From contig OZ012685.1 in NCBI GenBank assembly GCA_963942565.1, positions 48,168,360-48,232,359 of the forward strand: 64,000 bases of DNA. The letters run 5' to 3'. Position 1 is the stretch's first letter. Each line of letters opens with the position of its first letter. Below, piece by piece: positions 45,791-57,109 of this stretch. Made by a program: the position numbers and the translations under genes. This DNA comes from Maea johnstoni. Taxonomy: Eukaryota > Annelida > Polychaeta > Spionida > Magelonidae. The notes beneath the pieces are model-generated. The model was not told where the DNA came from. It worked only from the letters and a program-made list of their open reading frames with translations, and did no database searches.

Positions 45791-47459
45791 CATACACATT
45801 ATTAGGATTTCAAGCTGTCGCAAAACCTACATTTTGACCGATTTCAAAGCAAATTAATGGCCAAATGGAATAGATTGTGGCGATTCTAACGAAAAATTGC
45901 ATTAAAATTGACCCACGGCATGGCGAGCAATTTTTTTTTATTGTGAACGTACATTGTCGTCTGTATGCGTATCTGAGAAAGAACGCTCAGTGGAGCCTGT
46001 CAACTCATCAGCTTTTCCTGGGACAAAACTAAGTATCTGTTTTCGCGTTATGGTCTTGTGAAATTTGAAATTGAAAGATAAAAGATACTTGTAATGGAGA
46101 AAAAAATGAAAACAATGTGAAATGAAATTGGAAACGATAAAACTAATAAAAGATCAGCTACAATTAGTCCGTGAGCTGATGGGCGAAACCCTCCCCCCCC
46201 CCCCCCCCTGGGGAATTTCGGAGACCTATATTTCCAAAAACCTTATACCCTCAGCTGTTCAGATCAGCTTGTCTGCACTTATATCGCAGGTACATTTGCC
46301 CTGGAGGGCCAATTGAAGGTCGGTACCTCCCTGATTTTAGGGGTGGGGGTGACATTTTAGGGGTGGGGGTGGTATGGACACTTGCAATTCTTTGGGATAC
46401 TCCAAATTTGCTATGCTGGTCAAGTGATCAACAGGTACAATTACCAAATACCTTTCAGAAGCACCGTATTCCTATCCTTGGAAAATTTTTCAAAAAACGT
46501 CTCAAAAAATGCTGTTTTTTTGCAGTTTTTTTTAAAGTTTTCACAAACTTTAAGTTTTTAGTGGTCAAATGAGTACAAAACCACCCAATATTATATACCT
46601 AAATTACAAGCAACCTCTTATCTGCTTAATAAAACAAAAATGAGCTCCATTGGTTGTTCGAGCGTGATTTTATGGGACTTTCATTTCCCCTACCCCTATG
46701 TTCAAAAAATAACCAAAAAATAGCTTAAAATGCGGAAAAATACTTTTAAAAATCTTAAATGTTCATTTAACACATATTTGGTACTAGAAATAGTTCAAAC
46801 ATGACAAAGACTGATTGGGCTGAAAAAAATGGATTGCCCAGTTGCCCGGGACAACCAAATTTTACCAAAGTTTGGTAAAAATACAGTTTTAGGCTAGAAA
46901 TCACAGTTCAAGTAACAATACGACTACTGAAAAGGTATTTAAAGCTAGCATGTGACACTGCAGGTGTTCTACAATTGAAATTAGTCATAGCTGGATACAT
47001 ATCAATTGTTTTATTTCAGTTCACCCCTATTCAGAAGATAATCTAGAAGGCCAAAGGTCCCAAAATGTAGTTTTACTACAATAAATGTAGTAAGTCAATG
47101 CCAGTGTGTGATTTTAACACGGTCAGAAGATCAGGATAGACTGCTGTTGGTGCTGAACCTGCATGGGCTTATCAAATTGATAGCCCAGTTGCCTGGGACT
47201 ACTGAATTTTACCAAAAATTGCTTTAAATCGAAATTTTAGTTTCAGAAGTCAAGTGATTTTGAGAAAGTGACCCAATGTGCTGTATCAAACCTCTTTTGT
47301 GACATGATGCTGTTTTCCTGTTGCTTGCATACTTCTTGCTTAATGATTTTGACCATTCGACATATGAGAGGGAGCCCCATTCATTATCAGAAGGAAAGCA
47401 TAGGACATTTTTGTGCCACATAGGACAGTGTTTCGCACCCTAAATCGTAACTGAAACTC

Positions 47460-48345
47460 ACAAAGACCATCACACAGTGTTGACAGGCAACATTCCAATC
47501 ATACTACCTGATTATCAAACACACTCAATAGTTCCTCCAATATGCCTTCAGGAATGGGCGCAACAATGAACAACTGTATCCCCCCCTGCTCCACACATAC
47601 TAGCTATTTGTGGTGAAAATACAGCCTTTAGGTTGGCATGAAGCATTCAAACTACATTGTCTGAATATCAAGCTGTATCAAAAGTTGAACTCAGCGCAAT
47701 CCTCCCAAGAAGCATAACAATGGGTACCTGTGTCCTATCCTTTTCTGTTTTCCTTAACACTAAGAGGTTTGGTACCCATATATAATCTAACCTAATACCA
47801 TCTTTCCTTAAGATCTGCGTACACATACCTCATTCGAACCATTATTTATATCCCCATTCAGCTGGGTACTTTTATTTTATCCTAGCCATTGACCGGAGCT
47901 CTCAAAAGTAAGTATCATTACCTCATCCCTGCCATACCTACTCTTACGGGTTTCAGGTACTTAACTTTTTGAGTTTGAGGGCAGAAGGTAGGATTTACAC
48001 AAGTACAACCCCTTTTGTTGTATAGCTATGAGATACAGTTACCTAACTATTAGTGTGATGGTATGACATATAGTTATCTATCCTGTAAGGATTGGGGTAA
48101 TAGTTGGTATGGGAATCAAGTATGTAATATATAAAGATTCAGGGAAATAGACACATTGTTGACAGGAAAATTTACACCATAGTACCTGATTATCAAATAC
48201 TCACAATATTTATTCCAATATGCCTGAATGGGCACAGCAATGGACACCTATATCCACACCCTCCCATACTAGCTATTTGTGGTAAACAAACAGCTAGTAG
48301 CTAGTTGGCAGAAAGCTTTCAAACACTGTACCTGATTATTAACCA
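47460..48345. repeat. ~690-bp spaced direct repeat inside the left arm
   Basis: TTGACAGG...ACCTGATTATCAAA...CCAATATGCCT...ACTAGCTATTTGTGGT...TTCAAAC at ~47470-47665 recurs at ~48150-48335. The palindrome therefore contains an internal duplication, implying several rounds of rearrangement. Confidence 0.75.
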
Positions 48346-49200
48346 CTCTCAATAGATTCCCCAACTTCTCAAGAGGCACAAAGATGGATTCCTATATCCT
48401 ATCCCTTCTCCTCTGTTTGTATCAACATTAAGCGATTGGGTACCTATTTCCATCCCATCTACTTTACTCATCTCCTATCAGCTGAGTACATATATCTCAT
48501 CCAAACCATTGTCCTGATCCATATCCAGCTTGGTATTTGTATCATCCTAGCAATTGACCAGATTCCTACTAGATTAGATGGTTAGAAGCGATACCTCATC
48601 TAAGCAATTACCCTTAAAAATGTACAGGCTGGGTACATGTATCTTATCCTATTACCCTGAACTCCTATAGGCTGGCTATCTATATCTCATGCCACCAATT
48701 ACCCTGGTACCTATGATGTTTAAACCTGTTCCGCATCCTAACTATTGCCCAAAACCTTAATAGACTGGGTACTTAGATGCCATCTCATCCATTAACTCTA
48801 AAACCATAGATTGGGTATCTATATCCTTACCCGTTTCTATACTCACCAATTACCGTGAATCCTAATAAGATAATCAGATGCCTGTACCTCTTACATCTAT
48901 TAATGCTTGGTACTGCTTGGTCCCCAACCCTGTAATTATCCCAATTCCTTTACGCTTATATAAGAGTATCTCATACCAGCTTTAACGGCTAACTGCTATC
49001 AGCCTCAAGATTTTGGGTACCTCCATCCCACCTTATACCAGATGTAATTATATGTTAACCTTCAGTGTGTCACACACTGTGTGTGTGGGGGGGGGGGGGG
49101 GGGGTACCTATGTGCAATTCTGGTTATTATCCTAAGTCCTAAAATGTAAGATATGTGTTCCCTTACCAGCTATGTACCTCATCAATCTATTACCCTTAAT
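47700..49200. repeat. Degenerate ~60-bp minisatellite at the palindrome centre
   Basis: Variants of CTGGGTACCTATATCTCATC and CCATTACCCT recur every ~55-70 bp on the left (48430-49000) and in complement form on the right. Copies are diverged, so unit borders are uncertain. A poly-G run interrupts at 49087-49104. Confidence 0.6.
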
Positions 49201-51185
49201 CTTTACATATTACATATTTGATATCCATACCAGCTATTACCCTCAAGCCTTTCAGGTCCTGTAGGATAGGTTATTATATCTCGTATCATCATACTAATAG
49301 CTAGGTAACTGTATCTCATAGCTAAAGTAGCTCATTTAGGACATATGACCCTTGCTACTTGTAACCCTATACAACAATAGACTATGTACTTGTATACCAT
49401 CCTACCTTCTACCCTCAAACTAATAAGGTTTGGGACCTAAAACCCATACCAGCAGGTATAGCAGGGATGAGGTAATGATATTTACTTTTAAGGGTTCCGG
49501 TCAATGGCTAGGATAAGAAAAAGGTACCCAGCTGCTTAGGGATTTGGTATTAGGTTGGATTATATACGGGTACCAAACCTCCTAGAGTTAAGGAAAACAG
49601 AAAAGGGATAGGATACAGGTACTCATTGTTATGCTTCTTGGGAGGATTGCGCTGAGTTCAACTTTTGATACAGCTTGATATTCAGACAAAGTAGTTTGAA
49701 TGTTTCATGCCAACCTAAAGGCTGTATGTTCACCACAAATAGCTAGTATGTGCGAGTGTGGGGGGGGGGGGGGGGGGGATACAGGTGTCAATTGTTGCGC
49801 CCATTCAGGCATATTGGAGGAACTATTGAGTGTGTTTGATAATCAGGTAGTATGGTTTGAATGTTGCCTGTCAACACTGTGTGATGGTCTTTGTGAGTTT
49901 CAGTTACGATTTAGGGCGCGAAACACTGTCCTATGTGGCACAAAAATGTCCTATGCTTTCCTTCTGATAATGAATGGGGCTCCCTCTCATATGTCGAATG
50001 GTCAAAATCATTAAGCAAGAAGTATGCAAGCAACAGGAAAACAGCATCATGTCACAAAAGAGGTTTGATACAGCACATTGGGTCACTTTCTCAAAATCAC
50101 TTGACTTCTGAAACTAAAATTTTGATTTAAAGCAATTTTTGGTAAAATTCAGTAGTCCCAAGCAACTGGGCTATCAATTTGATAAGCCCATGCAGGTTCA
50201 GCACCAACAGCAGTCTATCCTGATCTTCTGACCGTGTTAAAATCACACACTGGCATTGACTTACTACATTTATTGTAGTAAAACTACATTTTGGGACCTT
50301 TGGCCTTCTAGATTATCTTCTGAATAGGGGTGAACTGAAATAAAACAATTCATATGTATCCAGCTATGACTAATTTCAATTGTAGAACACCTGCAGTGTC
50401 ACATGCTAGCTTTAAATACCTTTTCAGTAGTCGTATTGTTACTTGAACTGTGATTTCTAGCCTAAAACTGTATTTTTACCAAATTTTGGTAAAATTTGGT
50501 TGTCCCGGGCAACTGGGCAATCCATTTTTTTCAGCCCAATCAGTCTTTGTCATGTTTGAACTATTTCTAGTACCAAATATGTGTTAAATGAACATTTAAG
50601 ATTTTTAAAAATATTTTTCCGCATTTTAAGCTATTTATCGGTTATTTTTTGAACATAGGGGTAGGGGAAATGAAAGTCCCATAAAATCACGCTCGAACAA
50701 CCAATGGAGCTCATTTTTGTTTTATTAAGCAGATAAGAGGTTGCTTGTAATTTAGGTATATAATATTGGGTGGTTTTGTACTCATTTGACCACTAAAAAC
50801 TTAAAGTTTGTGAAAACTTTAAAAAAACTGCAAAAAAAACGGCATTTTTTGAGACGTTTTTTGAATTTTTTTCCAAGGATAGGAATACGGTGCTTCTGAA
50901 AGGTATTTGGTAATTGTACCTGTTGATCACTTGACCAGCATAGCAAATTTGGAGTATCCCAGAGAATTGCAAGTGTCCATACCACCCCCACCCCTAAAAT
51001 GTCACCCCCACCCCTAAAATCAGGGAGGTACCGACCTTCAATTGGCCCTCCAGGGCAAATGTACCCGCGATATAAGTGCAGACAAGCTGATCTGAACAGC
51101 TGAGGGTATAAGGTTTTTGGAAATATAGGTCTCCGAAATTCCCCAGGGGGGGGGGGAGGGTTTCGCCCACCAGCTCACGGACTAA

Positions 51186-51504
51186 ATAGGGAATAGTTCA
51201 TGCAACAAAGGCTTTTTTTAGTCTATAGGCAGAGAACTGAACATCGGGAAAAACGAATGTGGAGAAATTTTCAAAACTATAACATGTGGTAAGAGCAAAA
51301 AGCAAACTTAGATTAAAAAAACTCCCCGCCCATGACTTTGCCCCTTTTCGAAAGGGCAAATTATTGTGATCATCTATTTATTATTATTATTAATAATAAT
51401 AATATTTATAATGAGGGTACTTAAGTATTCAATGTCTAAGGTAACTACATATGTCTATTGCAGAACACACTCAACTAATGTTTGTCTGGTGAACATTGCA
51501 ATAT
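51186..51504. other. Spacer between the two giant inverted repeats
   Basis: AT-rich, with a TTATTATTATTAATAATAATAA-type short palindrome near 51385. No gene seen. Confidence 0.5.
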
Positions 51505-54500
51505 TACGGAAGCCTATTAGGACCACTGAAAATTTTAATTTTTAAAAAAAAAAATTTCCTTAGAAATCCGAAAATCTAAAAAAAAAAAAAAAAAAAAAAA
51601 AAAATTGTCTCAAGATCCTTGTTCGGAATTTTTTTTTTTTTAAATATTTTTTTGTGTTCTGCAAAGTTACTAAAATAGATAGCCAATCACTGCCTCGCTC
51701 GTGTAGCCTTGTCAATCACACTACACGCGCGTGAGGCAGCGCCGGCAGTGGCATTCTTGTCTGAACAACGGATAGATACACGTTTTAGCTACATAATTTT
51801 CCCTGTGTTACCTTTCATTATACTTTATTGAACAGGCATACAAACACACACACATGCACATACATTGCCGGGACTGTTTGCAAGCATCAGATAGTTCTGG
51901 TAGGGACGTAGGTGACATGTCAATATCCCTGCAACGCGCTGGGCGTGTGTGTGCGTGTGTGTTTGCATGTCTGTTTTATTAAGTAAAAACAATATTTCTA
52001 AGACCACTTACAAGGACCACAATTCTTTTTTAAATTTTATTTTTTTCCTTAGAAATCCGAAAATCTAAAAAAAAATTAAAAAAAAAAAAATACCGCCTAT
52101 TAGGACCACTGAAAAAATATTTTTTTTATTTTTTATTTTTTTCCTTAGAAATCCGAAAATCTAAAAAAAAAAAAAAAAAAAAAAATTGTCTCAAGATCCT
52201 CGTTCGGAAATATATTTTTTTTTAAATATTTTTTTTTGTGTTCTGCAAAGTTACTAAAAATAGATAGCCAATCACTGCCTCGCTCGTGTAGCCTCGTCAA
52301 TCACACTACACGCGCGTGAGGCAGCGCCGGCAGTGGCATTCTTGTCTGAACAACGGATAAATACACGTTCTATCTACATAATTTAGCCTGTGTTATTTTT
52401 CATTCATTTTCACTCATCTGTATCTTTATCTGTATAGCTGATAATGCTCCTTAAGGAGAACTGTCACAGCTTGAACAGGCATACAAACACACACACACGC
52501 ACATACATTGCCAGGACTGTCTGCGAGCATCAGATCGTTCTGGTTAAGACGTAGGTGACATGTCAATCTGCGTGCAACGCGCTGGGCGTGTGTGTGCTAT
52601 AGACCAGGAGACTTGCCCCCCCCCTCAGTCTGTCCGTACCGTTCGCCGTGTATAGGCGAGGCCCGTCAGAGCAACACGCATAGGGCCGTAACGTTACGGC
52701 ACGGAGGGTCTGTGTGTGTACGTGTGTGTTTGCATGTCTGTTCTTAATAAGTCAAAAAAAAATTTCTAAGACCGCTTACAAGGACCACAATTTTTTTTTA
52801 AATTTTATTTATTTTTGCTTAGAAATCAGAAAATCTTTTAAAAAAAAATTTTTTTTAATTTTATTTTTTTTGCTAAGAAATCAGAAAAAAAAATTAAATT
52901 TTTTTTTTTGCTTAGATATCAGAAAATCTTTTTAAAAAAATTAAAAAAAAAAAATTAAAAAAAAAAAAAATATCTCAAGATCCTCGTTCACAAAAATATT
53001 TTCAAAAAATAAAAATATATTTGAGAAGAGTTACTAAAAATAGTAAGCCAATCACTGCCTCGCTTGTGTAGGCTTGAAGGAGTGCCCGGCCTTTGCACCA
53101 ATCAAATCGGTCGTTTTATTTGGAGCTCAGTTTAGATCGTCAAAACTGGCCCGTACAGTACGCTTATATATACCAGAATTGTTCATACAATTCTGGTATG
53201 TACCACGATTGTCCAGTTGGGTATGTACCAGAATTGTTCCTACAATTCTTGTACGTAAGAATTGTCGGAACAATTCTGATATTAAATGAATTGCTTTCGA
53301 ATTTCGTTTGACCTTAGAAGACCAACACAATCCAAGGTTTGACACACGGCTTCCGAGTCGGCAGTGTTACCTGCTTACGCACAGAGATGAACGTCGCCAG
53401 AAGGCAGTATCGGCGCAGCTTGAAGGAACTTACATGCTTAGATCATCGAGATGACCTAAGTTCCTCAAGCTGCGGCGATACTCCCTTCGGGCGACATTCA
53501 TCTCCGTGTGTAAATCCGTAAAGAGGTCACACTGACGAAATTCGAAAACAATTCATTTAATACCAGAATTGTTCCTAAAGTACAATTCTTAGTTACACGA
53601 ATTGTAGGAACAATTCTGGTACATACCCAACTGGACAATCGTGGTACGTACCAGAATATTGAAGGAACAATTCTGGTATCCACAATTCTGGCATATATAA
53701 GCGTACTGTATGGGCCAGTTTTGACGACCTAAACTGAGCTCCAAATAAAACGACCGATTTGATTGGTGCTAAGGCCGGGCACTCCTTCAAGCCTACACAA
53801 GCGAGGCAGTGATTGGCTCACTATTTTTAGTAACTCTTCTCAAATATATTTTTATTTTTTGAAAATATTTTTGTGAACGAGGATCTTGAGATATATATAT
53901 ATTTTTTTAATTTTTTTTTTTTAAATATATATATTTTTTTTTTTTAAATTTTTTTTTAAAGATTTTCTGATATCTAAGCAAAAAAAAAAAATTAAAATTT
54001 TTTTTTTAATTTTTCTGATTTCTTAGCAAAAAAAATAAAATTAAAAAAAAAAATTTTTTGCAAAGATTTTCTGATTTCTAAGCTAAAATAAATAAAATTT
54101 AAAAAAAGATTGTGGTCCATGTAAGCGGTCTTAAAATTTTTTTTTTTGACTTATTAAGAACAGACATGCAGTCTCCTGGTTTATAGCACACACACGCCCA
54201 GCGCGTTGCACGCAGATTGACATGTCACCTACGTCTTAACCAGAACGATCTGATGCTCGCAGACAGTCCTGGCAATGTATGTGCGTGTGTGTGTGTTTGT
54301 ATGCCTGTTCAAGCTGTGACAGTTCTCCTTAGGGAGCATTATCAGCTATACAGATACAGATGAGTGAAAATGAATGAAATTATGGCTAAATTATGTAGAT
54401 AGAACGTGTATTTATCCGTTGTTCAGACAAGAATGCCACTGCCGGCGCTGCCTCACGCGCGTGTAGTGTGATTGACAAGGCTACACGAGCGAGGCAGTGA

Positions 54501-54579
54501 TTGGCTATCTATTTAAGTAACTTTGCAGAACACAAAAAAATATTTAAAAAAAAATAAATTCCGAACAAGGATCTTGACA

Positions 54580-54616
<37 letters not shown>

Positions 54617-54685
54617 TTTTCGGATTTCTAAGGAAAAAAATTTAAAAAAATAAAAAAATTTCAGTGGTCCTAATAGGCTTCCGTA
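51505..54685. mobile_element. Foldback element, 3.2 kb, with target duplication
   Basis: Outer ends TACGGAAGCCTATTAGGACC and the exact complement at the right, flanked by CAATAT on both sides (51499-51504 and 54686-54691). Arms meet at about 53440, where the central hairpin CTTGAAGGAACTTACATGC / CTAAGTTCCTCAAGCTGC lies. The left arm carries an extra ~580-bp tandem copy of its outer part (51505-52090, then 52090-52700). Long A/T runs separate conserved blocks such as CCAATCACTGCCTCGCT. No ORF of known family is seen; it is non-autonomous. Confidence 0.88.
53150..53290. repeat. Cluster of GAATTGT..ACAATTC mini-palindromes
   Basis: GAATTGTTCATACAATTCTGG, GAATTGTTCCTACAATTCTTG and GAATTGTCGGAACAATTCTGA-type units follow each other with GTATGTACCA spacers. 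The mirrored cluster is at 53560-53690. Each unit can form a small hairpin within the larger arm. Confidence 0.8.
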
Positions 54686-54702
54686 CAATATCGCTATTAT
54701 AC

Positions 54703-54812
<110 letters not shown>

Positions 54813-55048
54813 ACATCAACTTGATAAGCATGATTTAGCCTCTAATAGCAGCAAGATTGAGAAGGATCCAAAAAATACAACTATTGGCCAACTGCCATCG
54901 AACATCTTCATGTCCGCCTTAAGCCCACTGACAAGATCTAGCCTACCTTGTTGTAATAGCAGTATATTATCTTTCCAAAACTACTTCTACTTTCAATATG
55001 TATAGCAAATCAACAACTCAAACTCAACCGAATTCTCTCATTTTTCAG

Positions 55049-55446
55049 TCGTACAATGTGGGGGATGAAGTCTTGTGCTCTCTTCAAACCTTTTGTTCTG
55101 TGAGTAAAAACTATATTCTGGAAAAAAAAAGTTTACTTCATGCTCAAAAAAGGGTGCTTGTATAGTATTCATAAGGTCATTATTTGCTTGCAGTTACCTT
55201 TTTTATTTTGCCTTCTGATATAACAATATGAGTTAGTGAAGTTTGAAGTATATATTATGTATAAACTGCATCTAAAATGGAGGCTTACTGCTTGACAATG
55301 GCATTGTTATACCTTGTTTTGACGTAAATGTTTTGTATTTTCATTACTAAATTGTATATTTCAGACGTAATGGGACTTCCATCTCAGACAGTGATGAATT
55401 ACCAATCCCAAATTTGTTGTTGGGCCAAGTGCGCTACCAGGTGTGA
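55049..55446 (+). CDS. Possible last two exons of an unrecognised gene
   Basis: Candidate exons 55049-55099 (CATTTTTCAG| ... |GTGAGT) and 55365-55446 (ATATTTCAG| ... TGA). One shared phase reads through both: RTMWGMKSCALFKPFVL, then RNGTSISDSDELPIPNLLLG and QVRYQV, stop. AATAAA follows 40 bases later. I do not recognise the family. Earlier exons would have to lie upstream, beyond or between the inverted repeats. Good splice sites, a shared frame and a polyA signal favour a real gene end; the short length means chance is not excluded. Confidence 0.4.
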
Positions 55447-55486
55447 CCACTGAAATTATGGTATTTTTTGTAAATCAGTGACATGT

Positions 55487-55492
55487 AATAAA
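55487..55492 (+). terminator. Polyadenylation signal AATAAA with GT-rich follow-up
   Basis: ACATGTAATAAAGGGTGTTG is followed by TTTGTGTTTGTGTTTT, the usual downstream element. It supports the gene end proposed at 55049-55446. Confidence 0.45.
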
Positions 55493-55628
55493 GGGTGTTG
55501 ATTTATTATTTGTGTTTGTGTTTTAAAGCCAGTCAAAGGAGGTCACTCAGAACTAGAAGATTGTTTTTTCCATCTGAAAATTTAGTCCTCTGAATGCCAG
55601 TCTGTATGGTGGTTGGTTGGGGGGGGGG

Positions 55629-55803
55629 GTCACTGAGAACTAGATCTCAGTCACCCGTAGGTCACTAGGATCCAGACGGGTCACAGAGAACTAGATCTCA
55701 GTGACCCCATCAGGTCACTGAGATCTGGATCTCAGTGACCTGGGTCACTGAGAGCTAGATCTCAGTGACCCCGGGTCACTGGGAAGGGGGGTCACAGAGA
55801 ACT
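55629..55803. repeat. Array of GGTCACTGAGATCT palindromes
   Basis: At least five units such as GGTCACTGAGAACTAGATCT and CTAGATCTCAGTGACC, each nearly self-complementary, in alternating orientation and separated by a few bases. Preceded by a G10 tract. Same word as the perfect hairpin at 44348. Confidence 0.9.
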
Positions 55804-56110
55804 GTTATACCGGTCAAATCCTTTCATTCTGAAACAATGACCCTTTTCTAGACCGAAACGGCATCCGAAGTGCGCGAGCACGTTACTGTCTGTAGGGCGA
55901 GACAAGTTCAGAATTCTGCCATTCGCCCAGATGGCATTAGACTAGGTGGCACTGTCATGCCAAGCCCTGGATAAAAAATAGACAATTACTATCTACTAGT
56001 TAACTTGTTTAATGAAATGCATATCGAAATAACTGATGTAAGAATTATCAGACAGGCTTCGATAGCCATTTTGTCTAAGCATTTGCCGAGTTCATTATTA
56101 TTAATTGGGT

Positions 56111-56497
56111 TTGGCCTGTCGCAAGCTAGTGCGACAACTGGGCACCCCTGATGGTCTGACAAGTATGCAAATACTGTATGATACCAGCCTGATCATTTTG
56201 CCCGGATGAAACCTTTCAGGTTAAAGCACAATTGGCAAATTATTTTAGGGAGAAATGTTAATCAGAACATCACCAACAGCTCTCCTTCAAAAATTTTGTA
56301 AAATCATTCCCATTCAAAATTTATCGTCAAAAGTAGCATCGATCCAGACGCCAATTTTAAGTATTAAAGGGTTAATATGGACCTCCCTACGGCCTTCACA
56401 TGCTTTGCTTATAGCTTCAGGGTGAATCTGCATCATAAATATATGCTTCCAGGAGTGTCCAGTTGTCGCATTGTCGCACCAGCGTGCGACAGAGGCT
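56111..56497. mobile_element. Short inverted-repeat element (~390 bp)
   Basis: Left TGTCGCAAGCTAGTGCGACAA and CTGGGCACCCCTG pair with right CAGGAGTGTCCAG and TTGTCGCACCAGCGTGCGACA. Each end is itself a small palindrome (TGTCGCA...TGCGACA). The centre holds sequence resembling family B (CTCTCCTTCAAAAATTTTG) and an AAAGGGTTAA end. Confidence 0.6.
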
Positions 56498-56499
56498 TC

Positions 56500-57109
56500 A
56501 ATGCGTGCATATATTATATTTTATGCAGATACTTTAAATTATTTGAACTTCTTATGTATAGTATTCTCTGCAGATTTCTTTAATTTTGTGAATTTATTTA
56601 TTGATCAATTGAGGTCTCCATTTCGCCATGGGGATTTTGGTAATGGTCTTCATTGATAGGTGGTCTCTTGAGTGAGCAGGTTTATTGTATTGTATTGCAC
56701 ATTTTTCATTAAAAAGGGGAATTTAAAAAAGATTAAAAAACGATGTGTGAATTAACTAAACTAATTCGCACCCTGGCGCTTTACAATAGGTAGATATTAA
56801 AGTACGATATAGTACAATTCTCTATTTTTTTTTTTAATTTCAAATTGCACACGTCGTGCAACAGGGTTTTTATTCTCCATAGGTGTTTATCAAAAAATAT
56901 TATTATAGACAGTTGTGTATTCACAAACAAAAAAAATTGCATGGTGTAGCAATAAATAGTATATATAAAGAAAGTGTTGAAGTCTATTTTTTTGCAGCAA
57001 GTTTGAAGTATTAATTGCCAGTTATATGAAAAAGCAAAAAAATAAAAGTAGATTCAAAACATTTTCTGTTTTTCTGTTTGTCTGGCAGTTATGATTCCGA
57101 CTCAATTAT
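56500..57109. other. AT-rich stretch including the LINE 3' flank
   Basis: The part from ~56990 to 57109 is probably the LINE's 3' untranslated region. Its GTATTAATTGCCAGTTATAT resembles the AATTGCCAGTTA word of the LINE's 5' monomers. Nothing is recognised in 56500-56990 apart from homopolymer runs. Confidence 0.4.

Larger units (their letters stand above)
46164..51185. repeat. Giant inverted repeat, 5 kb, arms ~2 kb
   Basis: Left arm from TTAGTCCGTGAGCTG reads in complement as the right arm ending CAGCTCACGGACTAA. Outer ~1.5 kb is nearly identical: mirrored 65-residue frames at 47224-47421 (-) and 49933-50130 (+) differ by one residue. Similarity falls toward the centre and fades at ~48145 and ~49190. 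Homopolymer C/G tracts lie at matching places (46190/51150, 47580/49762). The loop is ~1 kb of degenerate short repeats. Ends may be TAGTCCG/CGGACTA with AAT outside, but no strong target duplication is seen. Confidence 0.9.

Noticed and set aside
47224-50130. Mirrored 65-residue frames MWHKNVLCFPSDNEWGSLSY in both palindrome arms
   Set aside because: Equal preservation follows from the arms being near-identical; no known family, no splice context, and stops close by in all frames.
46164-51185. Polinton/Maverick or other large TIR virus-like element
   Set aside because: No capsid, polymerase, integrase or ATPase frames between the arms; the centre is degenerate minisatellite.
54838-54960. 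Upstream exon reading SNSSKIEKDPKNTTIGQLPS for the gene at 55049
   Set aside because: The preceding AG lacks a pyrimidine tract, and the nearest GT gives the wrong phase for joining 55049.
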